Shown here piece after piece: positions 8,222 through 16,404 of a stretch of 33,501 bases of DNA. Origin of the DNA: Caldifarciminota bacterium. Its GTDB lineage: Bacteria; Hydrothermota; Tepidihabitantia; B36-G15. Made by a program: the position numbers and the translations under genes. The stretch's first letter is position 1. Each line of letters opens with the position of its first letter. Below the pieces are notes generated by a model. That model was given only the letters and a program-made list of their open reading frames with translations, had not been told where the DNA came from and searched no databases. The DNA is taken from positions 1-33,501 of the forward strand of contig QNBE01000010.1 in assembly GCA_003645615.1 (NCBI GenBank), given 5' to 3'.

Positions 8222-8249
8222 TTGACAAAGATTTAATAATAGATATCAT
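8222..8249 (+). promoter_or_regulatory. Consensus-like promoter for the 13-blade propeller gene
   Basis: TTGACA (8222-8227, perfect), 16 nt of spacer, TATCAT (8244-8249, five of six). The predicted start near 8256 is followed by a purine-rich Shine-Dalgarno GGAAGGGGG (8265-8273) and the ATG at 8281. A decoy ATG at 8276 runs into a stop after two codons. Confidence 0.7.
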
Positions 8250-8280
8250 AAAAAAATCCTGTTAGGAAGGGGGCGATGGT

Positions 8281-10332
8281 ATGAAGTCGGCATTGAGTAT
8301 ACGATTAAAGTATTTGGTCTTAGCGTCTCTCATTTTATACCTCTTGGCTCCTGTTTTGCTATTGGGACAATGGCTGGAAACTACAATTTATATTCCTGAT
8401 TCACTTTCTGGTATAGTATACCCATTAACTTTTGCTTATAATGCGATAAATAACAAAATATATGTGGGTGGGGAATATGGAGGTAACTATGTGATCGTGA
8501 TCGCGGGGGATACAGACCGGAAAATTGCAAAAATTCCGGCTGGAGGTGGTACTTACTCTTTATGTTGGAATTCCACAAACAACAAGGTATATTGTGCTAA
8601 CCAGTATAGCAACAATGTCACTGTGATCGATGGCAAGGGAGACTCGGTGATTACGACAATAACGGTAGGAACAACGCCTTGTGCGCTCACCTATAATTCC
8701 AGGAATAACAAGGTCTACTGCGCTAATCGGGATGGCGACAGTGTGACAGTAATCGATGGTGAAACAAACTCCGTGATTACGATGATACCAGTTGGGGATT
8801 GGCCTTGGGCTCTGGCCTATAATTCTACGAACAATAAAATCTATTGTGCTAATCATCGGAGCGACAATGTCGCTGTAATCGACGGCACAACAAACATGGT
8901 AGTGGCAACAGTGCCAGGAGGGAAGGCACCTCGAGGGTTGATCTGGAACGCAACGAATAATAAAGTCTACTGTGCTAATCAGTATAGTGATGATATCACA
9001 GTTATTGATGGCAATGTAAATTCGGTGATCGCAACAATAGCAGTAGGTGGGGAGCCTCGAGCCTTGACCTATAATTCTACTAATAACAAGATTTACTGCG
9101 CTAACTGGAGCGGTGACAACGTTGTGGTTTTTGACGGGGCAGGAAACAGCATTATCAAGACATTACCTGCTGGAATTTATCCTCGTGACTTGATCTACAA
9201 TCCTGTGGACAACAAGATCTATTGTGCAAATTGGGGTAGCAGTAACGTGACATTAATCGATGGTGAGGCAGATTCGGTGATTACGACAATAGCAGTGGGA
9301 CACGAACCTCGGGCTCTGGCTTATAACCCTACCAATGACAAGATTTATTGCGCAAATTATTCCACCAATAATGTGACCGTAATTGATGGCAAAGGCGATT
9401 CTGTAATTACGACAATATTTGTAGGTACCGACCCATGGGCTTTGGTCTATAATCCTGTAGATAACAAGATCTATTGTGCTAATCGGTATAGCAACAATGT
9501 CGAAGTAATCGATGGTGTAGGCGATTCCATAATCGCTACAATTAATGTAGGGGGTAATCCATGTGCTCTGGTCCATAATTCTGAGAATAATAGGATTTAT
9601 TGTGCAAACTATTCGACCAACAATGTGACCGTAATTGATGGCAAAGGTGACTCTGTAATTACGACGATACCGGTGGGAAATGAGCCTAATGCCTTAGCCT
9701 ATAGCTCGACGGAGAACAAAGTTTATTGCGCCAATGCCGGTAGCAACGAGGTTACCGCAATCGATGGTGAGACAAACTCAGTGATTACAACGATTATTGT
9801 AGGCTTTTGGCCTTATTGCTTGATCTACAATCCTAAGAACAACAAAGTCTACTGTGCTAATCGAGGAAGTGATAATATCACGGTTATCAATTGTGAGGCA
9901 GACTCAGTTATTACGACGATAAAGGTAGGTAAAAATCCTCTCGCCTTTACCTGGAATCCACAACAGAATAGAGTGTATGTGGCAAATTATCGGGGCTCGA
10001 GTGTTTCGGTAATTCGAGACCAGCAGCCAGGGGCAGGTGGTTCTTCTGTTTATACTAAGGATATTTTGCTGAGAGTTTCTCCGAACCCATTTGTCTCGAG
10101 GACCAAGATTAAATATTATATTTCGAGACCGTGTCATGTTCTATTAAGGGTTTATGATATTAGTGGGCGATGTATCGAGACTTTGGTTAATACCAGACAT
10201 AGCGAAGGGAGTTACCAGGTTAACTGGAAGGGTAGAGGTGATAATTATGAAAAGCTTCCCCAAGGTGTTTACTTCTTGCGGATGAAAGCTGGTGATTATC
10301 TGATCACTAGGAAGGTTGTGCTGCTGCATTAA
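8281..10332 (+). CDS. Secreted 13-blade YVTN/YCAN beta-propeller protein with C-terminal sorting domain
   Basis: The 683-residue product has an N-terminal hydrophobic signal (residues about 8-29, 'RLKYLVLASLILYLLAPVLLLG'). It then has thirteen blades of about 42 residues built on 'VITTIxVGxxPxALxYNSTNNKVYCANxxSNNVTVIDG', the YVTN-type propeller repeat. Eleven blades carry cysteine in 'YCAN' where YVTN repeats usually have V; the first and last blades have V. Thirteen blades probably form two propellers. The C-terminal 80 residues are a sorting domain: 'LLRVSPNPFVSRTKIKYY', 'VLLRVYDISGRCIETLV', 'LPQGVYFLRMKAG', 'TRKVVLLH'. Such proteins are usually surface proteins of unknown ligand. The gene has its own promoter and is followed by the tRNA-His promoter. 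Confidence 0.9.
   Translation: MKSALSIRLKYLVLASLILYLLAPVLLLGQWLETTIYIPDSLSGIVYPLTFAYNAINNKIYVGGEYGGNYVIVIAGDTDRKIAKIPAGGGTYSLCWNSTNNKVYCANQYSNNVTVIDGKGDSVITTITVGTTPCALTYNSRNNKVYCANRDGDSVTVIDGETNSVITMIPVGDWPWALAYNSTNNKIYCANHRSDNVAVIDGTTNMVVATVPGGKAPRGLIWNATNNKVYCANQYSDDITVIDGNVNSVIATIAVGGEPRALTYNSTNNKIYCANWSGDNVVVFDGAGNSIIKTLPAGIYPRDLIYNPVDNKIYCANWGSSNVTLIDGEADSVITTIAVGHEPRALAYNPTNDKIYCANYSTNNVTVIDGKGDSVITTIFVGTDPWALVYNPVDNKIYCANRYSNNVEVIDGVGDSIIATINVGGNPCALVHNSENNRIYCANYSTNNVTVIDGKGDSVITTIPVGNEPNALAYSSTENKVYCANAGSNEVTAIDGETNSVITTIIVGFWPYCLIYNPKNNKVYCANRGSDNITVINCEADSVITTIKVGKNPLAFTWNPQQNRVYVANYRGSSVSVIRDQQPGAGGSSVYTKDILLRVSPNPFVSRTKIKYYISRPCHVLLRVYDISGRCIETLVNTRHSEGSYQVNWKGRGDNYEKLPQGVYFLRMKAGDYLITRKVVLLH
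8422..10023 (+). repeat. Tandem 126-bp coding repeats (propeller blades)
   Basis: The asparagine codon before K/R-[VI]-Y recurs at 8581 and every 126 nt exactly up to 9967, twelve units with no insertion or deletion. A first, more diverged unit sits 129 nt upstream (8452). Some units are nearly identical in DNA, for example those around 9355 and 9607, which points to duplication or conversion within the array. Confidence 0.9.
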
Positions 10333-10375
10333 GTCCAAGGGGAACCCCAGACTGGGCAACCTATATCCGCTCCGC

Positions 10376-10403
10376 TTGACAAAAGGGCCTACCATGGTAA
10401 AAT
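10376..10403 (+). promoter_or_regulatory. Promoter of tRNA-His
   Basis: TTGACA (10376-10381), 16 nt of spacer, TAAAAT (10398-10403). The mature tRNA begins at 10413, so the predicted start leaves only a few nucleotides of 5' leader to be removed. This is one of the best-supported promoters of the window because the downstream RNA is unambiguous. Confidence 0.75.
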
Positions 10404-10412
10404 ATACCAGAT

Positions 10413-10486
10413 GGTGGGCGTAGCTCAACTGGTAGAGCGCTTGACTGTGGCTCAAGTCGTTGGGGGTTCAAGTCCCCTCGCTCACC
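10413..10486 (+). tRNA. tRNA-His (anticodon GTG)
   Basis: The full cloverleaf can be drawn. The acceptor stem is GTGGGCG (10414-10420) with CGCTCAC (10479-10485), including one G-U pair. The D arm is GCTC/GAGC. The anticodon stem is CTTGA/TCAAG with loop CTGTGGC, so the anticodon is GTG. There is a 5-nt variable region and a T arm with loop TTCAAGT. A G at 10413 can pair with C at 10486, the extra G-1:C73 pair that identifies tRNA-His. The CCA end is not encoded. The last 19 nt overlap the 3' end of the opposing HD-GYP gene. Confidence 0.96.
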
Positions 10487-13179
10487 TCTTCAAAATTGAA
10501 TTTATCTTTCTGAATCAATTCTAAGCAGGCATCAACTACCTCGGCATCATAAAGGATGCCACGATTTCTGACGATCTCCTGGAGGGCATCGTTGAGATCG
10601 AGCGGTCCCCGGTAGGGGCGGTGGGAGGTCATCGCCTCAACAACATCGGCAACCGCCAGTATCCGGGCCTCAAGCATGATCTCGTCCCCTTTGAGTCCGC
10701 GGGGATAACCGGAACCATCCAATCGTTCATGATGCTGATAGACAATCTCGGCAACCGGCCAGGAGAAGTCGATATTCTTCAGGATCTCATAGCCGGCTCG
10801 ACAGTGCTCCTTGACCAGCCTCATCTCGATCTCATTCAGTTTGATCGGCTTGTTGAGGATCTCAGCGGCGATATAGATCTTGCCGATATCGTGGAGCATC
10901 CCGGCGACCCGGATGCCATCGATTCTATCTTCGGAAAGTCCCATCTTCTGAGCGATGGCACAGGCAAGTGAGGTGACACGGTACTGATGTCCTGCGGTAT
11001 AAGGGTCTCTCTTTTCCGTGGTAGAGGCGAGCGCACTAACCGTTCCATCTAAGATCTTCCGCAGTTTCTCATAACTCTCTTTCAGCTCCTTCTCGGCACG
11101 CTTCCGCTTGGAGATATCGAGATAGATTCCGTAGACACCGATCAATTTATCATCGACGACAATCGGATAACCGAGGATTGAAACATCAACCAGACTACCA
11201 TCCTTCCGCTTCCTTACCGTCTCCTTCTCAATCACATTTCCACTCAGAACCTTTTGAGATAGACCCGATGCCTCACCAGTAAGATGGTCGGGGACGATCA
11301 GATCATTGATGTATCGGCCCTTTGCCTCCTCCGGTGTATACTGGAATATCGTCTGAAATGCCTTATTTACCAGCATCACCCGGTCTTGGTTGTCGAGCAT
11401 TACAATCGCTTCGGGCGATTCCTCAAATAGGCGCTGGAAATATAATCGCTGAAGGGCAAGTTCTTTCTCCGCCTGGATTCTCTCGGTAATATCCTCGATG
11501 ATCCCATCGTAATAGAGGATCTTACCATCCTCATCCCTTACCGCCACGGCGGAAACCGAGCCGAAAAAGTTGGTCCCATCCTTCCTCCGGAACTGGATGA
11601 TCTCGTTTCGGACATGACCCTCTTTACCCAGCTTGGTTTCGAATCTCAATTTATCTTCTGGATCACGGTAGAGGGTTTTGGCATCGACCGAAAGAAATTC
11701 CTCTCGATTTTCATAGCCGAACATGGTGACGATGGCGGGATTGACTTCAACAAAACGGTTGCTACTTCCGAGTTCATAACGGTAGATCCCGACATTGAGA
11801 TTTTCGGTTAGGGTCTTATACTTTGCCTCGCTTGCCTTTAATGCCTGATCGGCAAGATACTGCTGGGTGACATCGTGGATGGTAGCAACAACCCCTTCCA
11901 GTTTCCCCTCCTGATCGAATAAGGGGGCGGCATTGATCGAAAGGTAGATCGTTTCTCCGTCAGAGAAATGGATGGAGTAGCGGAGATCATGGACCGGTGT
12001 TTTGGTCTCGATCACCTGAGCCAGTGCGATCTTATCGTCGGGGAAGGGTCGGCCATCGTAGTAGGTTCTGGTCCAATCCGGTTCCTCATAAATGCCGGTC
12101 TTTTCATCTTTTCTGAGGCGGAGGAGCTTAATTGCTGGCTGATTGGCAAATGTGATCTTACGCAACCCTGGATCCATGACGACGATACCGATGGGGCTGG
12201 TATCGGTCAACCGTCTGAGAAATTCCCTCTCCCGTTTCAATTGGTTCTCGGTCTTTATCCGCTCAGCGATCTCCCGCCTCAATTCTGCCGTCCGCTCGAC
12301 AACCTCATCCTTAAGCCTTTCGCGTGCCTTCCTTATCTCTTCCTCGGCCATCTTCCTTTCGGTAATATCCCAGATGTAGGAGCGGGTGCCAATAATCCGA
12401 TCCCCCTCCCGAATCGGGACGGCATCAACCTCAAGATAGACGACCTTACCCCCCCTTCTCAATCCTCGAAACTCATATCGAGACTTTACCTCCCGACCGG
12501 CAATCCGATTCTTATGGAGGGCGAGCACCATATCCAGATCCTCGGGGTGGACCAGGGTGCGGATTGATTGCTGTTTCATCTCCTCTTCACTATATCCGAA
12601 GATCTCCAAGAACTTCTTGTTGAAATAGCGGAAGTTTCCTTCCGCATCATCAATCAGGATCGCAATCCCTGCCTTCTCCACCAGGTCCTGATACTTGAGC
12701 TCCGACTCCTTAAGGGCCTTCTCCGTCTCTTCATAAGGGGTAACATTACGAGCGATACCGATGATCCCCACGATCTTCCCGCCTTTGACATAAAGGGTGG
12801 AATGGAACTCGCCCGTAAGGTATCCGCCCGCTTTGGTCCGCACCCGCCAGCGACTGATCCGCGTCTTCTCCCCTTTCAGGAGTCGCTGAAAGGTCGCTTT
12901 GGCCTCGGGAACATCATCGGGATGGAAGAGATCACGAAAGTTCTTACCAATCCATTCTGCTACTGACCAACCGGTGAATTCTTCGAAGACGGGATTTAAT
13001 GATGTGATTGTGCCGTCGACGGTTGTGGTATAGACAACATCGCGCATAGAGTCGATTAGGTCCTTGTAGACGATCTCGGTCTGATCCCTTCGTGGTGGTG
13101 GATAACCTGGCCCGGCCCCCACCTTATCCAGCTTTGCCTTTAGCTCCTTCAATTCTCGCAGAATTGCATCCTTATCCAT
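10468..13179 (-). CDS. Five-PAS-domain HD-GYP protein, probable cyclic-di-GMP phosphodiesterase
   Basis: This is a 903-residue cytoplasmic sensor with no membrane segment. Five PAS domains can be read in order. They begin near 'YKDLIDSMRDVVYTTTVDG', 'YQDLVEKAGIAILIDD', 'LRRLTDTSPIGIVVMD', 'YKTLTENLNVGIYRYE' and 'FQRLFEESPEAIVMLD'. Several end in the typical 'DITER' or 'DISKRKRAE', and a coiled coil lies between the second and third. The output domain is HD-GYP: 'HDIGKI' (about residues 762-767), then 'HHERLDGSGYPRGLKG' (about 813-828), so both the HD and GYP signatures are intact. It likely hydrolyses cyclic di-GMP in response to small ligands or redox state. Its ATG is 1 nt after the subtilase stop, with AGGTGA of the preceding gene as Shine-Dalgarno, so the two are co-transcribed. 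Its last six codons lie inside tRNA-His (antisense). Confidence 0.92.
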   Translation of the reverse strand: MDKDAILRELKELKAKLDKVGAGPGYPPPRRDQTEIVYKDLIDSMRDVVYTTTVDGTITSLNPVFEEFTGWSVAEWIGKNFRDLFHPDDVPEAKATFQRLLKGEKTRISRWRVRTKAGGYLTGEFHSTLYVKGGKIVGIIGIARNVTPYEETEKALKESELKYQDLVEKAGIAILIDDAEGNFRYFNKKFLEIFGYSEEEMKQQSIRTLVHPEDLDMVLALHKNRIAGREVKSRYEFRGLRRGGKVVYLEVDAVPIREGDRIIGTRSYIWDITERKMAEEEIRKARERLKDEVVERTAELRREIAERIKTENQLKREREFLRRLTDTSPIGIVVMDPGLRKITFANQPAIKLLRLRKDEKTGIYEEPDWTRTYYDGRPFPDDKIALAQVIETKTPVHDLRYSIHFSDGETIYLSINAAPLFDQEGKLEGVVATIHDVTQQYLADQALKASEAKYKTLTENLNVGIYRYELGSSNRFVEVNPAIVTMFGYENREEFLSVDAKTLYRDPEDKLRFETKLGKEGHVRNEIIQFRRKDGTNFFGSVSAVAVRDEDGKILYYDGIIEDITERIQAEKELALQRLYFQRLFEESPEAIVMLDNQDRVMLVNKAFQTIFQYTPEEAKGRYINDLIVPDHLTGEASGLSQKVLSGNVIEKETVRKRKDGSLVDVSILGYPIVVDDKLIGVYGIYLDISKRKRAEKELKESYEKLRKILDGTVSALASTTEKRDPYTAGHQYRVTSLACAIAQKMGLSEDRIDGIRVAGMLHDIGKIYIAAEILNKPIKLNEIEMRLVKEHCRAGYEILKNIDFSWPVAEIVYQHHERLDGSGYPRGLKGDEIMLEARILAVADVVEAMTSHRPYRGPLDLNDALQEIVRNRGILYDAEVVDACLELIQKDKFNFEEVSEGT

Positions 13180-13180
13180 C

Positions 13181-15493
13181 TCACCTCAGGATGATGAGCT
13201 TTCTAATCTTGGTTTGACCATAGAACTCGACTTTGAGAAAGTAGATCCCGGAAGGAACCTGAGCCCTCAAACTTAAAACTTGTCGTCCAGAATCAAGCTC
13301 ACCTTTGAAGAGTGGTTTTACTAACCGTCCGAGGGGATCGAGCAGTGTAATCTGGACCGATTGCTTCTGGTTTAGATGGAGCACCAAGATGATCATACCC
13401 TGAGAGATTGTCGATCTCAAGTGGAGCCGGGATCGGGTAGGGGTGGAAGTGGTTTCGATCCCGCTTAAGGGCTGGACATCTCCGGTCAGGGCATAAGCGA
13501 AGGCCTGGGGTCCATAGGGGACATTCCGGGCACGGATGATGACCCGCCAGACACCAATCTGTGGGGTGTTGATCCGAGCGCACTCCTCGACATTAAGACT
13601 GTCCCAGGCGGAAGCGTTGGGTTGAGATTGACCACCTGAATACTGGTTGCCATGGTAGCTGGTGCCATCGGGACCAATCAGCTCCAGATCAAGATCATTG
13701 ATCAGGGTTGGATTCGCATTGGGTGCGGCCGCAGTATCGGTCCAGGCAAGGCAGATCCTTAATGGGATCGATGTGACAACCTGGAAGGAGTCGACTACCA
13801 TCTGTCCAGTGGTAAGACCGATGGTATCATCTCTTATGATCAGCTTCCGCTCATCGCCATCAAAATAGAGTACCGAATCGACATCGATTCGACCCCAACC
13901 GATATCGAAACTGGGAACAGTATAGGAACCGATATTGGGGTCGGCCGATACCATCGCCATCGCCCGAAGCAAGGCCGAACTCTGATATTTTATCGAATCA
14001 GCCGGATTGGCCGATCCCGAGGGATAGAAGCCGGCTAATAGATACTGACGGATAAGACCGATGGCGCCATTGGTCGAAGGGGTGGCCATACTGGTGCCAG
14101 AGCCATATTTATAACCATTGTTAGTGGCCCCGTCTGCTGACATGAGATTAACACCTGGGGCACAGACATTGGGTTTGATCCGATTGTCCTGGGTTGGTCC
14201 CCTGGATGAGAAACTGGCCAAGGTATTGGAGGAGGTCCCATTTCCGGTTGCTCCGATAGTCAGGACATTCTTGGCAATGGCGGGATTGCCGATATGGCCA
14301 GGACCACCTTCATTACCTGCTGCCCAGATATTGAGATAGTCCTTATGGGCCCAACAGTAGGCATCGGTAGTGGCATCCTGAGTGAGATAGGTGCCAGTAT
14401 AATTATACCAGCGCCAGGAGGCGGAATGTTGGCGGATCGGGTAGGGGAGACCACGCCCGAGATAGATCGAATCGTGCATCGCGGTCAGGTTATGGGGGAT
14501 GACCCAGCCCCCACTGGAATTGACCAGATCGAGGAAATAGAGCCGGGCATCCTTGGCAATCCCGTCATAGGGATCGGTCCCACCATTAAGGGAATCATCT
14601 CCAGCTACCGTGCAGTTGACATGGGTGCCATGGTTCCAGCCGACATCACCAAATGATGCTCCCTGATAAAGTTTATAGGCGACGATCTTCCGATGGTTGG
14701 GATAGATACCAGGACCATTGATTGGAACCGAGGGATCGTAGTATACCACATGGGTAGTCCTAATCCCGGTATCAGAGGTGCCGAGGACCAACCCTTCCCC
14801 TCTCACGCCCTCGTTCCATATCCGCCATCCTTCGCCTCCAGGAGGTGACGATCTCCAGCCGGTCTGGCAGACCCACTGACTATTGTTGTTGGCTGGATGC
14901 GGTGGTGACCAGGGTTGGATCCAAAGGACGCCAGGGATCCGGGCGATGAGACTAATCCTGGTAAGATCCCCTTCAGCTTCAAAAGACTTTGCTATCGGGT
15001 GATCAACAATGTTAGTAATCTTAAATCCTTCGCTGAGCACCTTCTCAATGATTGGAGTCAACTCTTCCTCAGCAAACACCTGCACCGTTACCTTTCCTTG
15101 GCCAGTAGGGGAGAAGAGTTGAGGGTGGATTTTATAGGCGGGCTGAAATACACCAACCCAACGGACGAAAGGGGATCGGATAATCTCCTTAAGTTGGTCA
15201 GGATGAGCCCTAACAATAAAGGTATAGTTGGGTATATAACCGGCAACCCGGACATCATGGGATGATAGTTCTTCTCTCCAGTGTGTGAGGATCGGACCGG
15301 TGCACTGGATGAGGTAATAACCAATCTCCCTATGATGCTCAATCCTGAGCCCTGGAGGCAGATCGGGTTCTCCCAATCGAGTATCAAAACTGATCCCGTT
15401 AGAGAATGAAATCTTGGTTGGTGTTCCGTAGGGAAGAGGGGAGAAATGACCGACAACGCCGATGCCGATCAGGATCGTGATGAAACAGTTCAT
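13181..15493 (-). CDS. Secreted subtilisin-like serine protease (S8) with C-terminal sorting domain
   Basis: The ATG at 15493 is chosen because GGAGGT (15503-15498) sits 4 nt upstream and the product then begins with a signal peptide (MNCFITILIGIGVVGHFS). The 770-residue protein has a long prodomain of about 190 residues, then the S8 catalytic domain. Asp is in 'LGTSDTGIRTTH' (about 238), His in 'NHGTHVNCTVAG' (about 288), the oxyanion Asn in 'WAAGNEGG', and Ser in 'GTSMATPS' (about 467). A beta-sandwich of P/CUB type follows ('CLAWTD', 'NDLDLELIGPDG'), and then a C-terminal sorting domain ('VQITLLDPLGRLVKPL', 'VPSGIYFLKVEF', 'KLIILR'). It is probably exported as a zymogen. It lies in one transcription unit with the PAS/HD-GYP gene. 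Confidence 0.93.
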   Translation of the reverse strand: MNCFITILIGIGVVGHFSPLPYGTPTKISFSNGISFDTRLGEPDLPPGLRIEHHREIGYYLIQCTGPILTHWREELSSHDVRVAGYIPNYTFIVRAHPDQLKEIIRSPFVRWVGVFQPAYKIHPQLFSPTGQGKVTVQVFAEEELTPIIEKVLSEGFKITNIVDHPIAKSFEAEGDLTRISLIARIPGVLWIQPWSPPHPANNNSQWVCQTGWRSSPPGGEGWRIWNEGVRGEGLVLGTSDTGIRTTHVVYYDPSVPINGPGIYPNHRKIVAYKLYQGASFGDVGWNHGTHVNCTVAGDDSLNGGTDPYDGIAKDARLYFLDLVNSSGGWVIPHNLTAMHDSIYLGRGLPYPIRQHSASWRWYNYTGTYLTQDATTDAYCWAHKDYLNIWAAGNEGGPGHIGNPAIAKNVLTIGATGNGTSSNTLASFSSRGPTQDNRIKPNVCAPGVNLMSADGATNNGYKYGSGTSMATPSTNGAIGLIRQYLLAGFYPSGSANPADSIKYQSSALLRAMAMVSADPNIGSYTVPSFDIGWGRIDVDSVLYFDGDERKLIIRDDTIGLTTGQMVVDSFQVVTSIPLRICLAWTDTAAAPNANPTLINDLDLELIGPDGTSYHGNQYSGGQSQPNASAWDSLNVEECARINTPQIGVWRVIIRARNVPYGPQAFAYALTGDVQPLSGIETTSTPTRSRLHLRSTISQGMIILVLHLNQKQSVQITLLDPLGRLVKPLFKGELDSGRQVLSLRAQVPSGIYFLKVEFYGQTKIRKLIILR

Positions 15494-15510
15494 AATGACC
15501 TCCATGCTTA

Positions 15511-15538
15511 AGTATGGGGGAGGGATCACTTTTGTCAA
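15511..15538 (-). promoter_or_regulatory. Candidate promoter of the subtilase / HD-GYP unit
   Basis: On the minus strand: TTGACA (15538-15533, perfect), 16 nt of spacer, CATACT (15516-15511, four of six). The -35 contains the TGA stop of the upstream barrel gene. The predicted start near 15504 is immediately before the Shine-Dalgarno at 15503-15498. Confidence 0.55.
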
Positions 15539-16332
15539 TAACCGGGTCTTAGGAATATTGATAGGCCAACATAGATTCCGGTAAATTCAAGGCTCAACCT
15601 GTGCTCCCACTTCTTAGGCCATTTGGCACTGTTGTAATATTCTTCTGCTGCTGATGCCCGGAAAAGACCGAATGGGGAGATCAGGAGGTTTTGGTTAATG
15701 GCTATTCTCTTCTCCCACCGTAGCAGCGCACCCCAACCAAGACATCTTCTGATAACGGTCGAGGTATCAATTAACATCCAGTTTCCATTTATCATCTCGT
15801 ACCGGCTCTCCACCGTTTTCGCTTCAGCATAATTGAACTCAAGACCGAGATGGAACGGCCCTACCGATATACCAGGTATCTTTTTCAGGGTTAATGAATA
15901 TCTACTCAGCCACCACTTACCTGTAGTTATCTCCCAATCCTTAGACCACATCACCAGTCCACCCTTGTTAGCCAGATGGGCCCAGCCATATTCGAGACCG
16001 AACTCGATTTCATGATTCCGATCAACCTGATATCCAATAGTAGCATCGATCGAATTTAAGAAGTAGAAAAGTTGGAATATATCAATAAAGAAGGATGAGG
16101 CGGCTGGCATTAGATCCTCGCCAACACCACAAACCCCACCAGAATAGCCGACTCCGATCTTGAGTCTCTGCCAGAAGGATAGACCCGCAACCGGTTCTTT
16201 TCTCATATCGGCCTTCAGGCTATGGATACCAATCAAACATCCCAGTGATGGGACCAGACAGCATCCGATCTCAGTCTCCTCCTCATTGGTGATCAGTCCC
16301 ATTGTTATTATCATCACGATCAGGATATTCAT
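15535..16332 (-). CDS. Probable exported beta-barrel (outer-membrane-like) protein
   Basis: I do not recognise a named family. The 265-residue product has a hydrophobic N-terminus (MNILIVMIITMGLI), followed by alternating hydrophobic/polar strands rich in W, Y and G ('LKIGVGYSGGVCG', 'EIEFGLEYGWAHL', 'ISVGPFHLGLEFNYAEA', 'CLGWGALLRWEKRIAI', 'HRLSLEFTGIYVGLSIFL'). It ends near an aromatic residue (RPGY). This pattern is typical of small outer-membrane barrels, but no specific motif confirms it. Several cysteines (GCC, C near 32, VCG) lie near the N-terminus, and no lipobox is evident. No Shine-Dalgarno precedes the ATG; the -10 box ends 7 nt before it. It is divergent from the M16 peptidase pair and followed by the subtilase 42 nt downstream. 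Confidence 0.7.
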   Translation of the reverse strand: MNILIVMIITMGLITNEEETEIGCCLVPSLGCLIGIHSLKADMRKEPVAGLSFWQRLKIGVGYSGGVCGVGEDLMPAASSFFIDIFQLFYFLNSIDATIGYQVDRNHEIEFGLEYGWAHLANKGGLVMWSKDWEITTGKWWLSRYSLTLKKIPGISVGPFHLGLEFNYAEAKTVESRYEMINGNWMLIDTSTVIRRCLGWGALLRWEKRIAINQNLLISPFGLFRASAAEEYYNSAKWPKKWEHRLSLEFTGIYVGLSIFLRPGY

Positions 16333-16339
16333 ATTTTAT

Positions 16340-16367
16340 TCTATATCACGATCACCGGGATGATCAA
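16340..16367 (-). promoter_or_regulatory. Candidate leaderless promoter of the barrel-like gene
   Basis: On the minus strand: TTGATC (16367-16362), 16 nt of spacer, TATAGA (16345-16340). Exactly 7 nt separate the -10 from the ATG at 16332, so the transcript should begin at the start codon. This is the same geometry as the opposing promoter 16370-16397, and the two -35 boxes are only 2 nt apart. Confidence 0.6.
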
Positions 16368-16369
16368 GT

Positions 16370-16397
16370 TTGACAGGTAACCTTACCCGATTAGAAT
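16370..16397 (+). promoter_or_regulatory. Candidate leaderless promoter of the M16 peptidase operon
   Basis: TTGACA (16370-16375, perfect), 16 nt of spacer, TAGAAT (16392-16397, five of six), then exactly 7 nt before the ATG at 16405. No Shine-Dalgarno-like purine run exists upstream of that ATG, so translation on a leaderless mRNA is expected. Confidence 0.7.
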
Positions 16398-16404
16398 CTA
16401 TTCG

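Noticed and set aside
8422-10023. Regular repeats considered as a CRISPR array or minisatellite
   Set aside because: The 126-bp units are in frame, encode YVTN-type blades and have diverged mainly at third positions; no constant short repeat with unique spacers.
10333-10375. Short GGGGAACCCC dyad after the 13-blade propeller gene as a terminator
   Set aside because: The loop would be too small, the stem is only about 3-4 bp, and there is no U-tract.
10487-10515. Weak TTCAA-AA-TTGAA hairpin with a T-rich tail after tRNA-His
   Set aside because: A 5-bp A/T-rich stem with a 2-nt loop lying inside the HD-GYP coding sequence is too weak to call as a terminator.
11968-12567. 199-codon open frame on the + strand inside the PAS/HD-GYP gene
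   Set aside because: Antisense of well-formed PAS domains, no ribosome site, no recognisable fold.
15494-15538. Longer N-terminus for the subtilase, starting at 15538
   Set aside because: It would include the promoter region and hide the signal peptide; the ATG at 15493 has GGAGGT 4 nt upstream.
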